The notes below the pieces were generated by a model, which saw only the letters and a list, made by a program, of their open reading frames with translations, did no database searches and was not told the DNA's origin. The translations under genes and the position numbers were made by a program. Positions 37,901-51,185 of a stretch of 64,000 bases of DNA are shown piece after piece (positions within the stretch are counted from its first letter, which is position 1; every line of letters begins with the position of its first letter). The stretch spans positions 72,972,701-73,036,700 of the forward strand of contig NC_079505.1 in NCBI RefSeq assembly GCF_030052815.1, read 5' to 3'. The stretch is from Hevea brasiliensis (taxonomy: Eukaryota; Streptophyta; Magnoliopsida; Malpighiales; Euphorbiaceae).

Positions 37901-40877
37901 AAAAAAAATTTTGCACTAAAACGCTATTGATAATAGCGTTTTAGATGTGGGTGCGCTGTACAACACCAAAACGCCATTTTGAATGGCGTGCTCATATTGT
38001 GATATTTTTTAAATTAAATTTCTTTAACGTTATTGCTTTATGAGGCATATAATGTAGTGGGAATTTTTTTGTTTTATTTTTTAAAAGATGTTAATTTTGT
38101 ATTTTTAAAGATATATTAGTTTTATAGATTAAAAACATTAATAACAGCATTTATTATCAAAAATATGTAATGTAATTTTTTTAAAAATATGTTAGTTCTA
38201 TAAATTTAAAAAATTAAAGTTGAAAATTTAACCGTATTTATTAATGAAAATTAATATTATAATTATTTTAAAAAAGATATTAATTTTATATTTTTAAAAG
38301 TATTTAATTTTATATTAATTTATTTTTTAAAAGATGTTAATTTTGTATTTTTAAAGGTATATTAGTTTTAAAGATTAAAAACATTAAAGTATAAAATTTT
38401 AACAGCATTTATTAATGAAAATATATAAAATAATTTTTTTAAAAATATGTTAGTTTTATAAATTAAAAAAAAAATTAAAGTTTGAAAATTTAGCCGTATT
38501 TGTTAATGAAAATTAATATCATAATTATTTTAAAAAATATATTAAATTTTAATATTTAATTAGCATTTTTTAACTGCAGCCACTTTGATTAGCGTTTTTT
38601 AGCTGCTCGCCACTTTGATTAGCGTTTTCATTTTAATACGCTATTTTGACTAACATCTTCTGTTCATGTCACTCCATTTTTATTGATTCACACCCTTTTC
38701 TGTAAGTTCAATTACACAATATACCTGTACGGAAAAAAATCCCTGAAAAAAGGGCCAAAAATTAAACTAAACATGAGGCCAGAGAATCACATGAAAGATT
38801 ACAGGGCAGTGGGGAATTTGGATTTGTTACGTACGTCCTGTAATCCAACATGGATATTTGCCTCATGTTTCATTCATCAACCGACATGACAATTGCTATA
38901 GAGCAAGGGAACACAATAGAACAATATACATTCCCCACAACCTAAGGTTAGTCCCTCTCTTATGGTACATGGCAGCCATAGATTCAAAGCAAAGGATCAT
39001 ATGATACAGACTATGGAGGCCTAAGAAAATGCCAATATACTATTAGCGTCATGTGGGACCTATGTGAGTAATGACCGTGGCAATGTTCTTGGGCCCGGGT
39101 CAGTACTTATCAACGCATAGTGATAGCAATTAAGGATTGATTGATTAATTTCCACCTCATGTAGGGAAGATAAAATTTTGGACAGCAGGAAGTGCAACGA
39201 TGGATTAATGGTGCTCCTCTGGGTCCCCTAGTTGCTTTGCACAAAACATTTACAAAATGGTCTAGATTTTTGCTTGCAAAACTTAGCCAAAAATCTCAAC
39301 AATGAGATATGGTCTGAGAAAGATGTCGTTATCTGTAATACAGACCTAGAGCACTAAACATCCATCAAAAGATCATTTAGAGCTAAAAGTTGTTTCTGCA
39401 GAAACGCAAAATCTGTTGATAGGTGGGAACTTTAAGCGTTACAATAAAGCAAAACAAATTGTGGACCAACCCCACCACCCTCAAATAATAATAATAGAAG
39501 AAAAAGATCAATAGCGGTGCCTAATCTGATATCAATGATGTATAATTATGATATCTATCTCGTCTTTAATCACGCGCATCGCTCGACTTATAACATATTA
39601 GTGGTATTATAATTAACACCAGATAAATTGATTAGCAAGTACCATTCTTGCATATAGGTCCATTCCATTATTTTCTCAAAAATCTCATCTACACGACAGA
39701 ACAAATCGAATTAAACAACGGCGAAAAACAAAAAAGCACCGTTGTCCACTGGTCTAGTAAAACAAGCCAACGAAGCTATTTGTCCTTTTATGTAAGCTAT
39801 AGTTACTCCCGTCAATAAAAATAATTACTAGTGAGCAGATACTAAATTTAAACAGGGGAAGGGAGTTAAGAATGAAACATACCAAGAGCCCAGTAAGGCA
39901 TTGGAGCAGGTCTACCGATTAACGTTGTGTACTGGTCGACAACGGCCAAAGGAGAGGGTCCAGAAAAGAAGTAAAAATCGAAAACACCCCCAATAATCTT
40001 GTATGTGAGGGAAGTTCCTCTGTAGAACACATCCATGCCATTACTGTTGAGAAGAAGAACCGAATGAGCAGAGGGCTGCCCGTTCACGTTCCTAAGATCC
40101 ATGTACACCGGATGAGACCCATACAAATCAGCATTAAGATTAATGGCTGAGATATCAGTAGTATACAGAGTATATGGATCTCCAGGGTACAGTTTGATTC
40201 CGTGTGGCTGCGTGTTCTCTCCGAGACCGTAAAGTGAAGCATCTTTGGGCAATTTTGTGGATATCTCCAGATATTGGTCTTTGAAGACCATTTCGCCAAA
40301 TGGGTCGGAATTATCGGAGCTCGTATTGAAAAGGGTCTGCCCATTTGATTTTCTCTTAACTGCAAAACTAAATGGGTCCGCTTTGTAGCTAAAGATAAGC
40401 TCAGAGCCTGAGAATTCCTGAACTGTTATTGGATTCTTTCTCGATCTCCCAATTGTTTGCTTCAATACCGGCGGTTGCTCTCTGGGCAATAGATTGTACG
40501 GAACTTCCCACCTGCTCTTCTCTGCATCAGTGATGTGAATCCTTAAACGATCCTGCGTTTCATGCCTGCAAGAACCGTTTTCAAGGAAAGGTACGTTGGG
40601 AACCATGAACATACAAAACTTGAAAACAGAAACACGAAAAAAAAAAAAAAGCAGTTGGATACTTGACAAAGAGCTGCAAGAGGGGGATATCAGGGCCGTA
40701 GATATTGTTCTTCTGCTTGACTTGGAGGTGGCCCAAAATGCCTCCATCACGAGTCTCTTCAATAGAGATGAGACGATAGCCCTCTCCAATCTTAGTAGGC
40801 GTGGAGGATGGGCTTACTCCATTAAAACACAGGATCAAAACAAGAAAAACTGAAGCGTAAGTAGTAGAAGGGAACAT
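34934..40877 (-). CDS. XYL1: Alpha-xylosidase 1, GH31, three exons
   Basis: The enzyme releases unsubstituted terminal xylose from xyloglucan oligosaccharides in the cell wall. Exons are 40663-40877, 39883-40565 and 34934-36828; the GT-AG introns are 97 and 3054 bp. The joined frame is 930 residues, in line with about 915 in Arabidopsis. The start is ATG 40877. A hydrophobic signal peptide covers residues 1 to about 24. The GH31 N-terminal sandwich precedes the barrel (about 290-680). The nucleophile is D446 in WIDMNE and the acid/base D569 in [16 protein letters not shown] (331-340) is the alpha-xylosidase form; plant alpha-glucosidases have a WTDIDYMD-like version there. N-glycosylation sequons occur at 152, 310, 381, 482, 496 and 685. 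The C-terminal beta domains are complete. No damage is seen, so the gene is probably functional. Intron 2 carries a Mutator-like element. Confidence 0.96.
37158..37246. repeat. Short direct repeats in XYL1 intron 2
   Basis: GATGGATTATGCAT occurs at 37158, 37184 and 37233; the last two copies are preceded by ATTCAGG. Confidence 0.8.
37692..38743. mobile_element. Non-autonomous Mutator-like element in XYL1 intron 2
   Basis: Terminal inverted repeats of about 150 bp (37692-37838 and 38597-38743) begin GGGATTTTTTCCGTACAGGT. The element is flanked by a perfect 9-bp duplication TGAAAAAAG (37683-37691 and 38744-38752). Long inverted repeats plus a 9-bp duplication are the signature of MULEs. There is no transposase frame in its 1052 bp. 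The interior has three short palindromes near 37850-37990 and a 246-bp tandem duplication. It lies entirely within the intron, away from splice sites. Confidence 0.92.
38081..38570. repeat. Tandem duplication inside the MULE, 246-bp period
   Basis: TTAAAAGATGTTAATTTTGT occurs at 38081 and 38327, and the similarity continues through CAGCATTTATTA and CCGTATTTRTTAATGAAAAT. The two units differ by small indels. Confidence 0.8.
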
Positions 40878-40962
40878 TTGCTTACTAGTAGTGACTAGTC
40901 AGGAGAAGAGAAGACGAGAAGAGGACAAGAGTCTCCGTTACAAAGACTGGCGTTGGAAAGCG

Positions 40963-40975
40963 TTATATATAAAAA
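40963..40975 (-). promoter_or_regulatory. TATA box of XYL1
   Basis: TTTTTATATATAA on the minus strand lies about 90 bp upstream of the ATG, giving an expected leader of roughly 55-60 nt. Confidence 0.65.
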
Positions 40976-40979
40976 GAAA

Positions 40980-42699
40980 GAAAGGGGTTGCCAAGGAAAA
41001 GTAACCAGGATCTTCCCGCTAAACCCGGTTCAGTATATAACAAAGGTACAAGGTGAATATATTTATATTTTAAATTTATGATAAATTAAATTTAAGTTAA
41101 AATTTATTAAATAATTAAATTTATATTAAAAAATATAAAATAAGATAAATTTTATTAATTATTTTTTAATTTATATATTTATTTTATTTTAATCATTTAA
41201 TTTTAATTTTTTAAATAAAATTTTTTATTTTTAATTTTATTTAAAATAATTATTTTTATATATAATAATAAATTTTTAATTTTAAAAAAATTATTCTTTT
41301 TTTTTTATTTTTTTTACAAAAAAATATTAAATTCTCTCTTAAATATGTTGAAATATCAACCGACGTCTGTTATTGAATTCGCTCGGCTTATTTTTGTTAA
41401 TAAATAATTATTATTAATAAATTATTTTAATTTAATTATATATATTATTTATTGGTAATAATATTTTATTAATATATGATATTTTATTAATATTTTATTT
41501 TTTATATAGAAAATCAATAAATTTATTTATTAAATATTAATTTAATGTTAATTAAAAAATAACTTAAAATTTTAAGATTTTTTTAAAATAAAATTAAAAT
41601 CGATTGATTTTATTTTATTAAATTTAAATTGGGAAGTTTAGGCAATATACCCGCGTGAGTGGCAATGGCATGGGACCGCGATGGTCATTGGGCGACTGGG
41701 GTCCAAAATGGGTCACGATTTCATTTCCTTTTCAATCTGTGGTGGATCTCCGCTTTGATGAAGGCGGAAGGCTTCATTCATGGGAAATGGAATATCTCTA
41801 AAACCACGCAAGAATATCTCATACGATACTAAAAAGCCTTAGTAAAAAAAGGTTTAAAATTACAGTAAAGTGACGGGGATTTATAGGAAGAAGAAAAAAA
41901 AAGGGAGAATTGTGACAGATAGAAAGCATATCAAATGAGGAACAGAAGTGGAAAAATATTGGATTATGATTAAATTTTTGTTAAATTAATACAAGCTGAT
42001 ATGAAAATGATAGAAGATTAAGGACAGTAACCAGGTGAGATAGGATCCAAGGTTTGATTTATATATATATATATATATATATAGTACAAATTCTATATGA
42101 AACCCTTCCATATAAATTAATTAAGGTGGTACTTAATTGTCCCAATAGAATGTAATTAATGTTTTATTTGGAAAAAAAAATGTCTACTCTAAGTTTAGTT
42201 CAAAATGGATCAAATTAAATATTTTTAATTTTAAATCAAATCAAAATTAATTTTATTAAAAAAATTATTTGTCTAACATGATACAGTCTCGTGACCCATT
42301 ATTTAAAATATTGTCTATGCATAACAACCGTGCTTCATCATTAATAAATATATTATATACAATCTATTAATGCATTATATTTTGGACCATAACATTGTTT
42401 TAAATAAAATTAATTAAATTGTATGGTGGGGTGGTTCATATAATACAAAGACATATTCCTGATTATGTTGCATGATGAATATAAAATATTAAATATATAA
42501 TCCAAAAGATTACTTTGTCTCTTATACGTGCAAACCAAGCAATTTTAATAATAAATTAATAATTCTCAGAAAGTAAGCTTGATTCTCGCTAGCAAGAATT
42601 TTGAGTGAAGTCGAATCTATCGTAATTTGATTAGACACATCTACTGTATTATGCATTCCTCTGTCCAAGACCATTGTTGCAGATAAGCAAGTATGATAC
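40980..42699. other. Upstream region of XYL1
   Basis: Very AT-rich between 41040 and 41640. A (TA)n tract lies at 42060-42082. No gene seen. Confidence 0.5.
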
Positions 42700-43075
42700 T
42701 TCACTGATAACAGACTTTATTCGGTGAAGTCTGGTTATTATTATGTGGAATGTGAACATGTTTTGGATCAAAGATCCTCAACAGCTCTAAATGTCTTTTT
42801 CAGGTTTTTCTTTTGCTGCTTCTGCATCTCCTTGGAAGCAAATTTGGTCCTTGAAAATGCCAGAAAAGCTGAAGCATTTTTTGTGGACAGATAGTCATGG
42901 GAAATAGTTTTGATTTTGAGTGTTAACCAAATGGCTTGATTCTTGCTAAGCATAGTACTGAGCTCCAATTAATTGCAGATATGAGGAGGATCATTTCGAG
43001 GGATTTGGCACTTTCAGTAGTGTGTTTCGTGAAGGGAACGCCTGTGCTGATTATTTGGCAACACATCTCGAGGTA
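42700..43075 (+). pseudogene. L1-type LINE, 3' coding remnant
   Basis: The plus strand reads YSVKSGYYY (about 42717), then WKQIWSLKMPEKLKHFLW (about 42835-42888), which is the zinc-binding zf-RVT region of plant L1 LINEs. Then comes VFREGNACADYLATHL (about 43024-43072), the end of the RNase H domain. Stops and frameshifts separate the pieces and the middle is deleted. Confidence 0.72.
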
Positions 43076-43239
43076 TAATCATCATTATAGAATTGTTTCT
43101 TGAAATCTACTGTTTTTCTATAGTTGGATTTGTTGATATTAGATTCTAGGCTATTTCTATCATTATAAAAAAAAAAAGAAAAAAGAAAAAAAGAAACACT
43201 AATCAATTGCTCCCATTTTTTTTAATTGTATATTTTGGA

Positions 43240-44049
43240 TTAACTAAGTTTTATTGAAGAGTGAAAGGAGAAAAAAAAAATTAAAGTGGAATCCCTTTTC
43301 TCCGAATAAGAAGAGCCCAATGATGAAATAATCTTTGCATTGAAAAGCCTTGACACAGAAGTCTTCACTTTGGACTCAGACTCAAATTCTATTAAGGTCA
43401 TATTTAAGCTAATTTTATAATACAAAAAATGGAATATCCTCCTAAAAACTTTAACAACAGAAACTAGGTAATCCTCAATGGCTAAATCTTTTTCCCTGCT
43501 CTTTCTTCGCCCAAAATCCATTGCTTTCTCAACAACAAGCTCAATGAAATCCACATTCTCTCCCTTCCTTTTTCAGAACCCAAATCTCTAAGCAAATTGG
43601 TATTCTCTCCTCTACAGAAGCTCTTCTCCACCAATTTTTTTTTTTTCACTCCATACCCTCTTCAATATGAGATGATTATCAAACGCCCAACTGATTGAAT
43701 TGAAATAAATCAAAACAGTTTAACTAGTGATTTAATCCAATTTAAAGTTTTAAAAAATTGAAATAAAAAATAAAGCATTGGATTATATCAAATTCGAATG
43801 GAAGCAGAATCAAATGAAAATCAGAATTAAAATTATACCGAAATCATCAATACCGAGACTGGAGGTGGCGGCAGCAACGAGTGCAAAAATTGTACTAGCA
43901 AAAGCTAGGTCAGCCTTTACGTGTTCTGTTCTGTAGTGTAGTGTCGCTAAGCCTGTCAATGGAATGGCTCTGCCCCTTGCAACAATCTTAGGGCCCAAAA
44001 TCAGGAGTTGAAGATCCAGAAGGTTGAAGAAAGGCCCATATATGGACAA
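43240..44049 (-). pseudogene. Possible exon pair of an unrecognised gene
   Basis: Two minus-strand frames have normal protein composition. One (44049 down to about 43843) ends TSSLGIDDF at a donor-like CG|GTATAA. The other (about 43580 down to 43435) contains DFIELVVEKAMDFGRRKSRE. A splice from the first to the second is conceivable, with an acceptor near 43585. I do not recognise the family, and no complete gene surrounds them. It may be a gene remnant or chance. Confidence 0.25.
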
Positions 44050-44455
44050 AATTCAATTGCTCACACACAGCAAATGGGTAAAGTCACTCTACTCCACCCA
44101 ACTGAAACGCCATAAGTGGCCCATTAAAATTGTCCTTACTAGTTGGATTCTAGATTATTGCAATCTTATCTACATCATCAAGAGGATTTTTCAAGAAGCT
44201 GCAAAGGGACATAGATATATTGTTCTGCTTCAATACACAGCTACCAGCTACAGGCGTTGATGAATAATGATGGTCCCTAATTCGCAGAGAGTAGAGGAAT
44301 TGCAAGGGCACTCACTTCCACCATTTTGCTTCAGCTTTTCTATGTTGCTTTATTTTTTCCACGCCACATAAAATCAAATCTCAACATATTTTATTATGAA
44401 AATATTTTTGCTAATAGTTAATTTTTTCTAAATATAAATCCTCCTAGTCAAAAAA

Positions 44456-44457
<2 letters not shown>

Positions 44458-44522
<65 letters not shown>
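44458..44522. repeat. (TA)n microsatellite, about 64 bp
   Basis: An uninterrupted TA repeat, the longest simple repeat in the window. Confidence 0.95.
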
Positions 44523-44526
<4 letters not shown>

Positions 44527-46690
44527 TAAAATACTACTATATTTGGATGGACTTTGGGTTAGTTTAAATAATGGATTCATGGTTCCAATTTCAAGCTCAT
44601 GGGCTAAATAGGCCGAGATGTCATCCACTTATATCAACTCCAAAACAATCAATAATTTCTGGCCCAAATTGATTTTTTTTTTTAACCTGGGACTTTGGAG
44701 CTGATTGTATTGTTGTATTTTAGAGAGGTTAATTTTATTATTGATATTTCAATTAATTATTTTTCAAAATATTTAGTTTTAATTTGTTTGTAAGTATCAG
44801 TTTGTTGTAATTTTTTAATAATTAAGTTTACTATAATCAAATTCTGATAAATGTTTAATATAAAATTAATATGCCAAAACATTAATTATATTAAACTTTT
44901 TTTTATTATAAAAATAAATGTACAGATAGATAAATCCACCATATACATAACAAAGAACATAACACTTGTTATATCCACACACATTATAGAAACATCTCAC
45001 CAGTTCAAAGTATAAAATATTTTAATTGATTATATTAATTGAACATAAATATACCACCACAGCAAGAGGTCTAGAATTTAAACTCATACTTGATGAATCT
45101 CCCTTCTTGAAAGCAGCGATATTGAGCTTTTCAAAAAGCAGACTGTGAATCCCTGAATCTTTCATCTCTGAGATATAATTTTACCTAGCTTGGCGATTCA
45201 ATATGGTCCTAAAAAGCGGCTTAAAGCAACAAGATCCAAGGATGGCTACAAGTTTTTATCCCTTATCTTAGCCTACCATTAAAATCAGATAAGAGCTCAA
45301 GATTAATTATCAATAGAAGTTACATGCAGATCCCTTGGCATAATTACTAAATCACTTTTCCAAAGGTCTTTTCTTGGATAATATCTATAATTTCTTTTAT
45401 TAAAAGTTTAATTTAATCCTCAATTATATCACCGTCAAATCCTATGAAACTCATTCCCTGTAACCCATAAAAAAATGCCTTTGTTTATGTGCAATGGTTA
45501 TTGTCCTGAAAATCAAATCCACCTCAAGAAATTGGAGACCCGTCTCCTTCTTCGCTTCCACTCTTACAAATGTTCTGTCTTCAACTAGAAAAAGTCGAGC
45601 CAATAGTTGCCCTGACAACAACACCTACTCTTGATCTTTCTGACGCGTTCTCCAATTTGAGAAAGAAGGCAACATAAGCAACTCATTTTCATTGTGTTGA
45701 AATTTGGAATAATAAGAAAGATGAGACAAAATGATAAAGTGGATGATTAGCGTGGTTGCGATTATTGAAGGTCTCTATCTATGAATACAAAACCTCAAGA
45801 ACTAAATAAGAGTATATATTTATAATTAATGGAAGATATAAGATATGTATGGCATATGCTATTAATAAAACACAAATTACTCATTTATATAAGTATCAGT
45901 TAACTCATTGATTTTTTTTTGTAATCAATCACTTGAGTTATAAGTGATGATGAAGTGTACAACTTAAAAATAGTGAAAATGGATAGTTGAATGAAATCAG
46001 AATGCTCGTCTATTTTGAAAGATGGAATCATGTTTGAAATGAATGTGATCAACCAGATTTAATATCATTAATAACAGAACTAAAAATTTTATTTAGGTCC
46101 AATCAAAATATGTAATTCATAAAAATAATATATATACAGTGACAAATCAGAAATTTAATTTAAGTTATTCGATTAAAATATTTAGTATATATATAAATAA
46201 TAAATTTAAAAAAAATAAAATAAAATTCACTTGATAAAAATTAAAAGAAATTGTTGTTAATTAAAAAAAATATAATGAATGCATAACATTAGGAATTATT
46301 AAACTTACAAATGTATGGAGGGCTTAAATTAAAAAATCTGTCCATTTTATCTTGAATTTAATTTTTTTTAAAGTAATCATAAAAAATAAATTTAATTAAA
46401 ATTATAGATTAAATAAAATAAATAACATGATTTTAATTTATAATGAGAATTTTTTTTATTAATTTGTGTATAATGAAATTATAGCAATGAGATTATAAGA
46501 AAAAAATCACTAAAATTTCAAATTCATGAAAAAATGATAAGAGATACTAAACTTTCATTTCACAATCTTATTCAATAATTTAAATTTCAAAGAAAAGAAA
46601 TTGGTGATTGAGGTAAAATAAAATTGATGGAGACAAAGATGTCAAAAGAAAATGATGTTTTGAATTTTTTTTCTGATAAAAATATTTGCA
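44523..46690. other. Intergenic spacer
   Basis: AT-rich with no gene that I can support. 45060-45760 is somewhat more complex but shows no recognisable domain. Confidence 0.5.
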
Positions 46691-46695
46691 TTCAC

Positions 46696-49600
46696 TGTAA
46701 CACCCCTATTTGCATGGCCTGGTATATTTTACTGTTACGATGACCGATGTCGGTCCGGACAATTAAGAAAATTAGAACCATGTCTAAGACATATAGATAA
46801 GCTCTGAACTCAAATAATTAGTGATTGACAGATAGGTAAGTATAAATAAGAAAAACAAAGCATAAGAAGTTAAATGAGCCGGGAGTCACAACGATAGGTG
46901 ACCTTCCTGAGAAGTGACTGCGAAGGCCATCATAACCCAAATTCTGAACTGAAAATTTTGACGCCGCGGTCCTTAGGACTATTACGAACATAGTGGAAAA
47001 GAGAAAATCACGAAAAAAAAAATGTTATGTAGGTCAAATAATTAGGTCAGGGATCCAGAAGAAATATCAAATAACTTGCAAACCGGATCAGACCGGCGAG
47101 GGGCAATTTGGTCAATTCACCCCTAGAGGTGACTTTTGACCTAACTGTCCAATAAAATCGGAGAAACAATAATTTCGGAGCTGAAAATTTAATTAAAAAA
47201 CTAATAAAAAAATAAAGAAAAAAGAAAAAGAATTGAAAATATGATTTATTACATCATACCTATGGCATCACATATGGTGTCAAAAGTGATAATTATTTTC
47301 CTACAAATTTTGACTAAGTCAAATTAAATTAATTATACATAAAATAACCAAAAAAGAAAAAAAAATCATTTCTTTTCTTCTCCCCATTTTTGGCCGGCTT
47401 GCTCCTCTCCCCTCTCCTCCATGCGCAACCTCCATTAAAGCTTGAATACAAGCTTAATTTTCTACTCAATTAAACCTAAATCCTCCAAAACTTTCCATTA
47501 AAACTTGTTATCCCAACTTAAGAAGGAGATTGGAAAGTGAAGAAAATTTGGTGATTGAAATTCAAGGTTGAGGTTAGTTGTTTGAATTGGAATTTCTTTG
47601 TTTAACACTTACGTTTTTAGTTCAAGTAACTTAGATTTTAACTTAAAATTCAAGGAAAACTATTTGGGGGACCAAAGAGGATTTTCGGCCAGCCTATAAG
47701 GGTATTGGAATTTTATGATTTTGATGGAATTGAAGAATTAGTTAAGTTGAATTGAGTGTATAGAGGTTGAGTATAAACTTTAATTGCATTAAATTACACA
47801 AATTGTGTAATTAGGGTTCTTGAGCATTTTGAAAATTGGGAAAAATTTTGGGAAAATGGTCAATTGATGCAATTGACCTTAATTGAGGTGAGAAATGGTC
47901 AATTAGGACCATTTGTGATATGTTTGAATTGGTAGAATGAGATTGCAATTCAGATTGGTTAGGACCTTGTTCTGGCAGCTTGACCTAGGTCTTTTTCAGG
48001 GACCAAAACTAAAAATTTATCAACCCAATTGGTGTGAGGCCAATTAGGAATGAAACTAAACACATAACGGCCTATTTTTCATTTAGAAACCATGCCCATA
48101 AAATGACTTTAACATGGTGAACAATTAGGTCAAACCTAGGTATAGTGCACTGCCACTGTACCAAAATGACCAAATGAACAGTATTTGTTCATTTGGCCAT
48201 AACTTGGGCTATACAGGTCCAAATGACCTGATTTTTATGGCATTGGAAAGGTATGATATAGCACTACAACTTTTATGAAGAACACCAACCCAAATTCTGC
48301 CCATAACCCAGTCATTTTACCACCTAAAATTAGTAGTCCAAAACTGCCAGAACCAAAGTAGGTACCCAGAAATCTTGGTTAAACCAATCCAGCCATCCAT
48401 ATTCAAATGGCCATATTTTGGGCTACAAAACTCCAAATGGAGTGATTCAAAAAGGGAATTAAAGCTAAGACAATAGAGAATAACTTTTATGTAGAACATT
48501 TAGCCAAATTCCCACAGCAACTTGACTAATGGAACAGTGCAAAATAGGACACCAAAACTGAAAATTTGGAAATGCACTTAGGAGACTTAGAAATTGAAGG
48601 GACAACTAAAACCAATAAATTAGGTAACCAAAATGTGGTATGTGGGTGTAGTGGAAATTCTCATACCTATTAAGCATAAGATAGTCAACATTTTGACTTG
48701 AATAGTACCATGAATAGTAACACCGAAATAAAAATTTCAAAAGACGTTAATTTACTCATATTAGGACTAGAATTGAGTATATATGAATTTAATTATTAGA
48801 TTTATTATGAGATAAGATACTGAAACGCTGTAAATTGTGTGTTTCAGCTAAAAAAGACCCGAAAGGGATAAAGAACTGATTTAAGGCCTAGAGGCTACTC
48901 ACATCAGGTTTGTGCACAATAATTTTTGTTTAAGTATTTTATTGTTGAAAATTTAATTTTTGTGTTAATTATGAATTGTGTTGTCATTTTATTATTACAA
49001 ATATGACTTTGGACATTGATCAGATTTCTCACAAATTATTTGAATAAATCATTTTGAATTGATTTTGTGTTCACACTTAGCATGACAGTACCACACTTAG
49101 CATGACAGTACCACATTATTCCTCCTCCATTTATGGGGTTGAGATCGATTATTTTCCTCCCTCTCTGGCTTACCAGTTGAGGTCGAGATCGGATGAGTAC
49201 TCATTAGCTAGCTAGCCACCTCCCTTATTGATTTCGATTAGTGAGGTTGTAGATTGCTTTGTTATAGTGTATAACACGGCATTAATCGAAAATTTTGTGT
49301 CATGGCTTAAGATGTGTATGGATTGGCAATACTATGTTATTAAATTGTTTGACTAAAATTGTGTTATAATGAGTTGTGAAATTTGTGAAAAGAAATTGTG
49401 AATTGTTAATAAATATTTTACATTACGTATTTTACATTTTGTTGTGCACCACTGAGTATTTTTATACTTAACGATAGCTTCTTTTGCTATCGCAGATAGA
49501 GGCAAGGAAAAGGCAGCAAAGTGAGCTACTGAATTGTTAGGGACTATACAGAGACTTTTATTCGGGTATTTAATTATACCCTTGTAATTATTTGATGTAA

Positions 49601-50138
49601 ATAATTTTGGAGTCAGATGTATTATTGTAACTGAGCAGTTGTACAGTCAATGTGTAAATATATTACCTTTTGGATTTTGATGTCTGTACATTTAACTGTA
49701 AATGTAAGTTACTTATTTTGAATGCATTGTGCATAGCTTATTTTGAAATATTTGAGACAAATTTCATTTTGAATTGTGGAGATGGATGGGATTTGTGTTG
49801 ATATGAGTTTTGGTGGTTAAATTGGTGAAGTGTAATATTATTGGAAGTGTTTTTCCTACAGGTAAATTTTTTTATTTTTCTCAATTACTGCCGGCACTCT
49901 GCTGAAATTTTTTCAGAATTTGCGAAAAAATAAACTTGGTCAAAAATTTCACATAACTTTTCAACTTCAATTAAATGTTTTTAATTCCTACCAAAAATGC
50001 TCACTACTTCCAAAAAGTAAGAAAATTGTTTTAAAATTCCTTGTAGTGTATTTAATGGGTTATCGGTAGACGGAGTCGGTAATTCATTAGGTATACTACG
50101 GGATCATGTTATACCTTACAGAGGGGTAAGGTGTGACA
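46696..50138 (+). mobile_element. Solo LTR, long gypsy-type (3443 bp)
   Basis: It starts TGTAACACCCC and ends GGTGTGACA, flanked by a perfect TTCAC duplication (46691-46695, 50139-50143). No coding remnant is present. It is related along its 3' part (GTTATCGGTAGACGGAGTCG, about 50060) to the inverted LTR starting at 51186. Confidence 0.92.
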
Positions 50139-50143
50139 TTCAC

Positions 50144-50939
50144 TATGATATATATTTTTTTAAAGGTATAAACAATTTAGAGTTTTTTTATAAAATTACT
50201 AATTAACCCCTATAAATTTTTAAACTATTGGGGTCCAATGCCCATCAAAATTTGATAGACAATTGTAACAAAAAAAAAATAATTTTTGAGAAACTACCAC
50301 TATATCTATACCCTTAAAAAATTTTAAAATGCTTACTAAAATTTTACGGTGTCAGTGCCCCCATAAAATTTATATGGCAATAGCAAAAAATACTAATTTT
50401 TTTTGATAAACTACCGCTATATCCCTAAAAAATTTTGAGAACTTAGGGGGCACTCAATGCCTCCTTGGCCCAATTATGACTTCGTCCCTGAATACCATAT
50501 TGAAATTTGGAATGGTAGAAAGGGTGAGAGACCATTCACCATAAATTTATACCCCTAATCATCATTCATTCATTTAAAACAAGCAAATTAGCTTAATTGA
50601 TTGCGACTTTAATTAAAAACCTCTCATGAGGTATTGCGGTCGATTCCTCTTGCCAACACTAAAAAAATTAGCTTATATAAAAAAGAGAGAGAGAATAATT
50701 AGTGTAGTTCAATTGTTTAGAGCTTACGTCTATAAACACAAAGTCTCAAGATCTACTTTTTATTCATTCTTTGTGTTTGTGTGTACAATATAATATATAT
50801 AAAACTCCATATTTATAATAGACAATAAATAAAAATGTCCACCAGAAACAAAACTATGTATAACAACTTAAAAAGATCTGAAATTTATAACCCTTAGCTT
50901 TTGCCCATTTAACCCCATTTGAACTCAACTACATTTATG
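50144..50939. other. Old repeat remnants
   Basis: Sequence with GGGGGCACTCAATGCCTCC and CTTCGTCCCTG motifs near 50450-50490 resembles the end of a common plant transposon type but cannot be assigned. 50580-50780 resembles scattered short repeats. No gene. Confidence 0.4.
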
Positions 50940-51185
50940 ACTTCGAAAACTTAGATGCCTCATTCTGCAAATGTGAGTTGACAAACTATGGTCCTCCCTT
51001 CCCTCCTTCAGCAATGTTATTATCTCCGAACACTAACTATTTTAAGAAGCTTGTGGCACATCTCTCCCATCCACCAAAATTACAGACCTAGATTCCACAT
51101 GACCAACCTTTCCACACTATATCCAACCTTAAATGGTAAAACTAGTTCTCAATGGACACAAAATATCCAACTCAATAGCTAACTG
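50940..51185 (-). pseudogene. LINE ORF1 (DUF4283-like) remnant, second half
   Basis: On the minus strand the sequence right after the solo LTR reads AIELDILCPLRTSF, the continuation of the segment that ends at 56311. This is the RVCVEIDL-type region of plant L1 ORF1 proteins. Stops follow. Confidence 0.6.

Noticed and set aside
50580..50780. Possible tRNA-derived SINE
   Set aside because: I could not find convincing A and B boxes or a defined 3' tail with target duplication.
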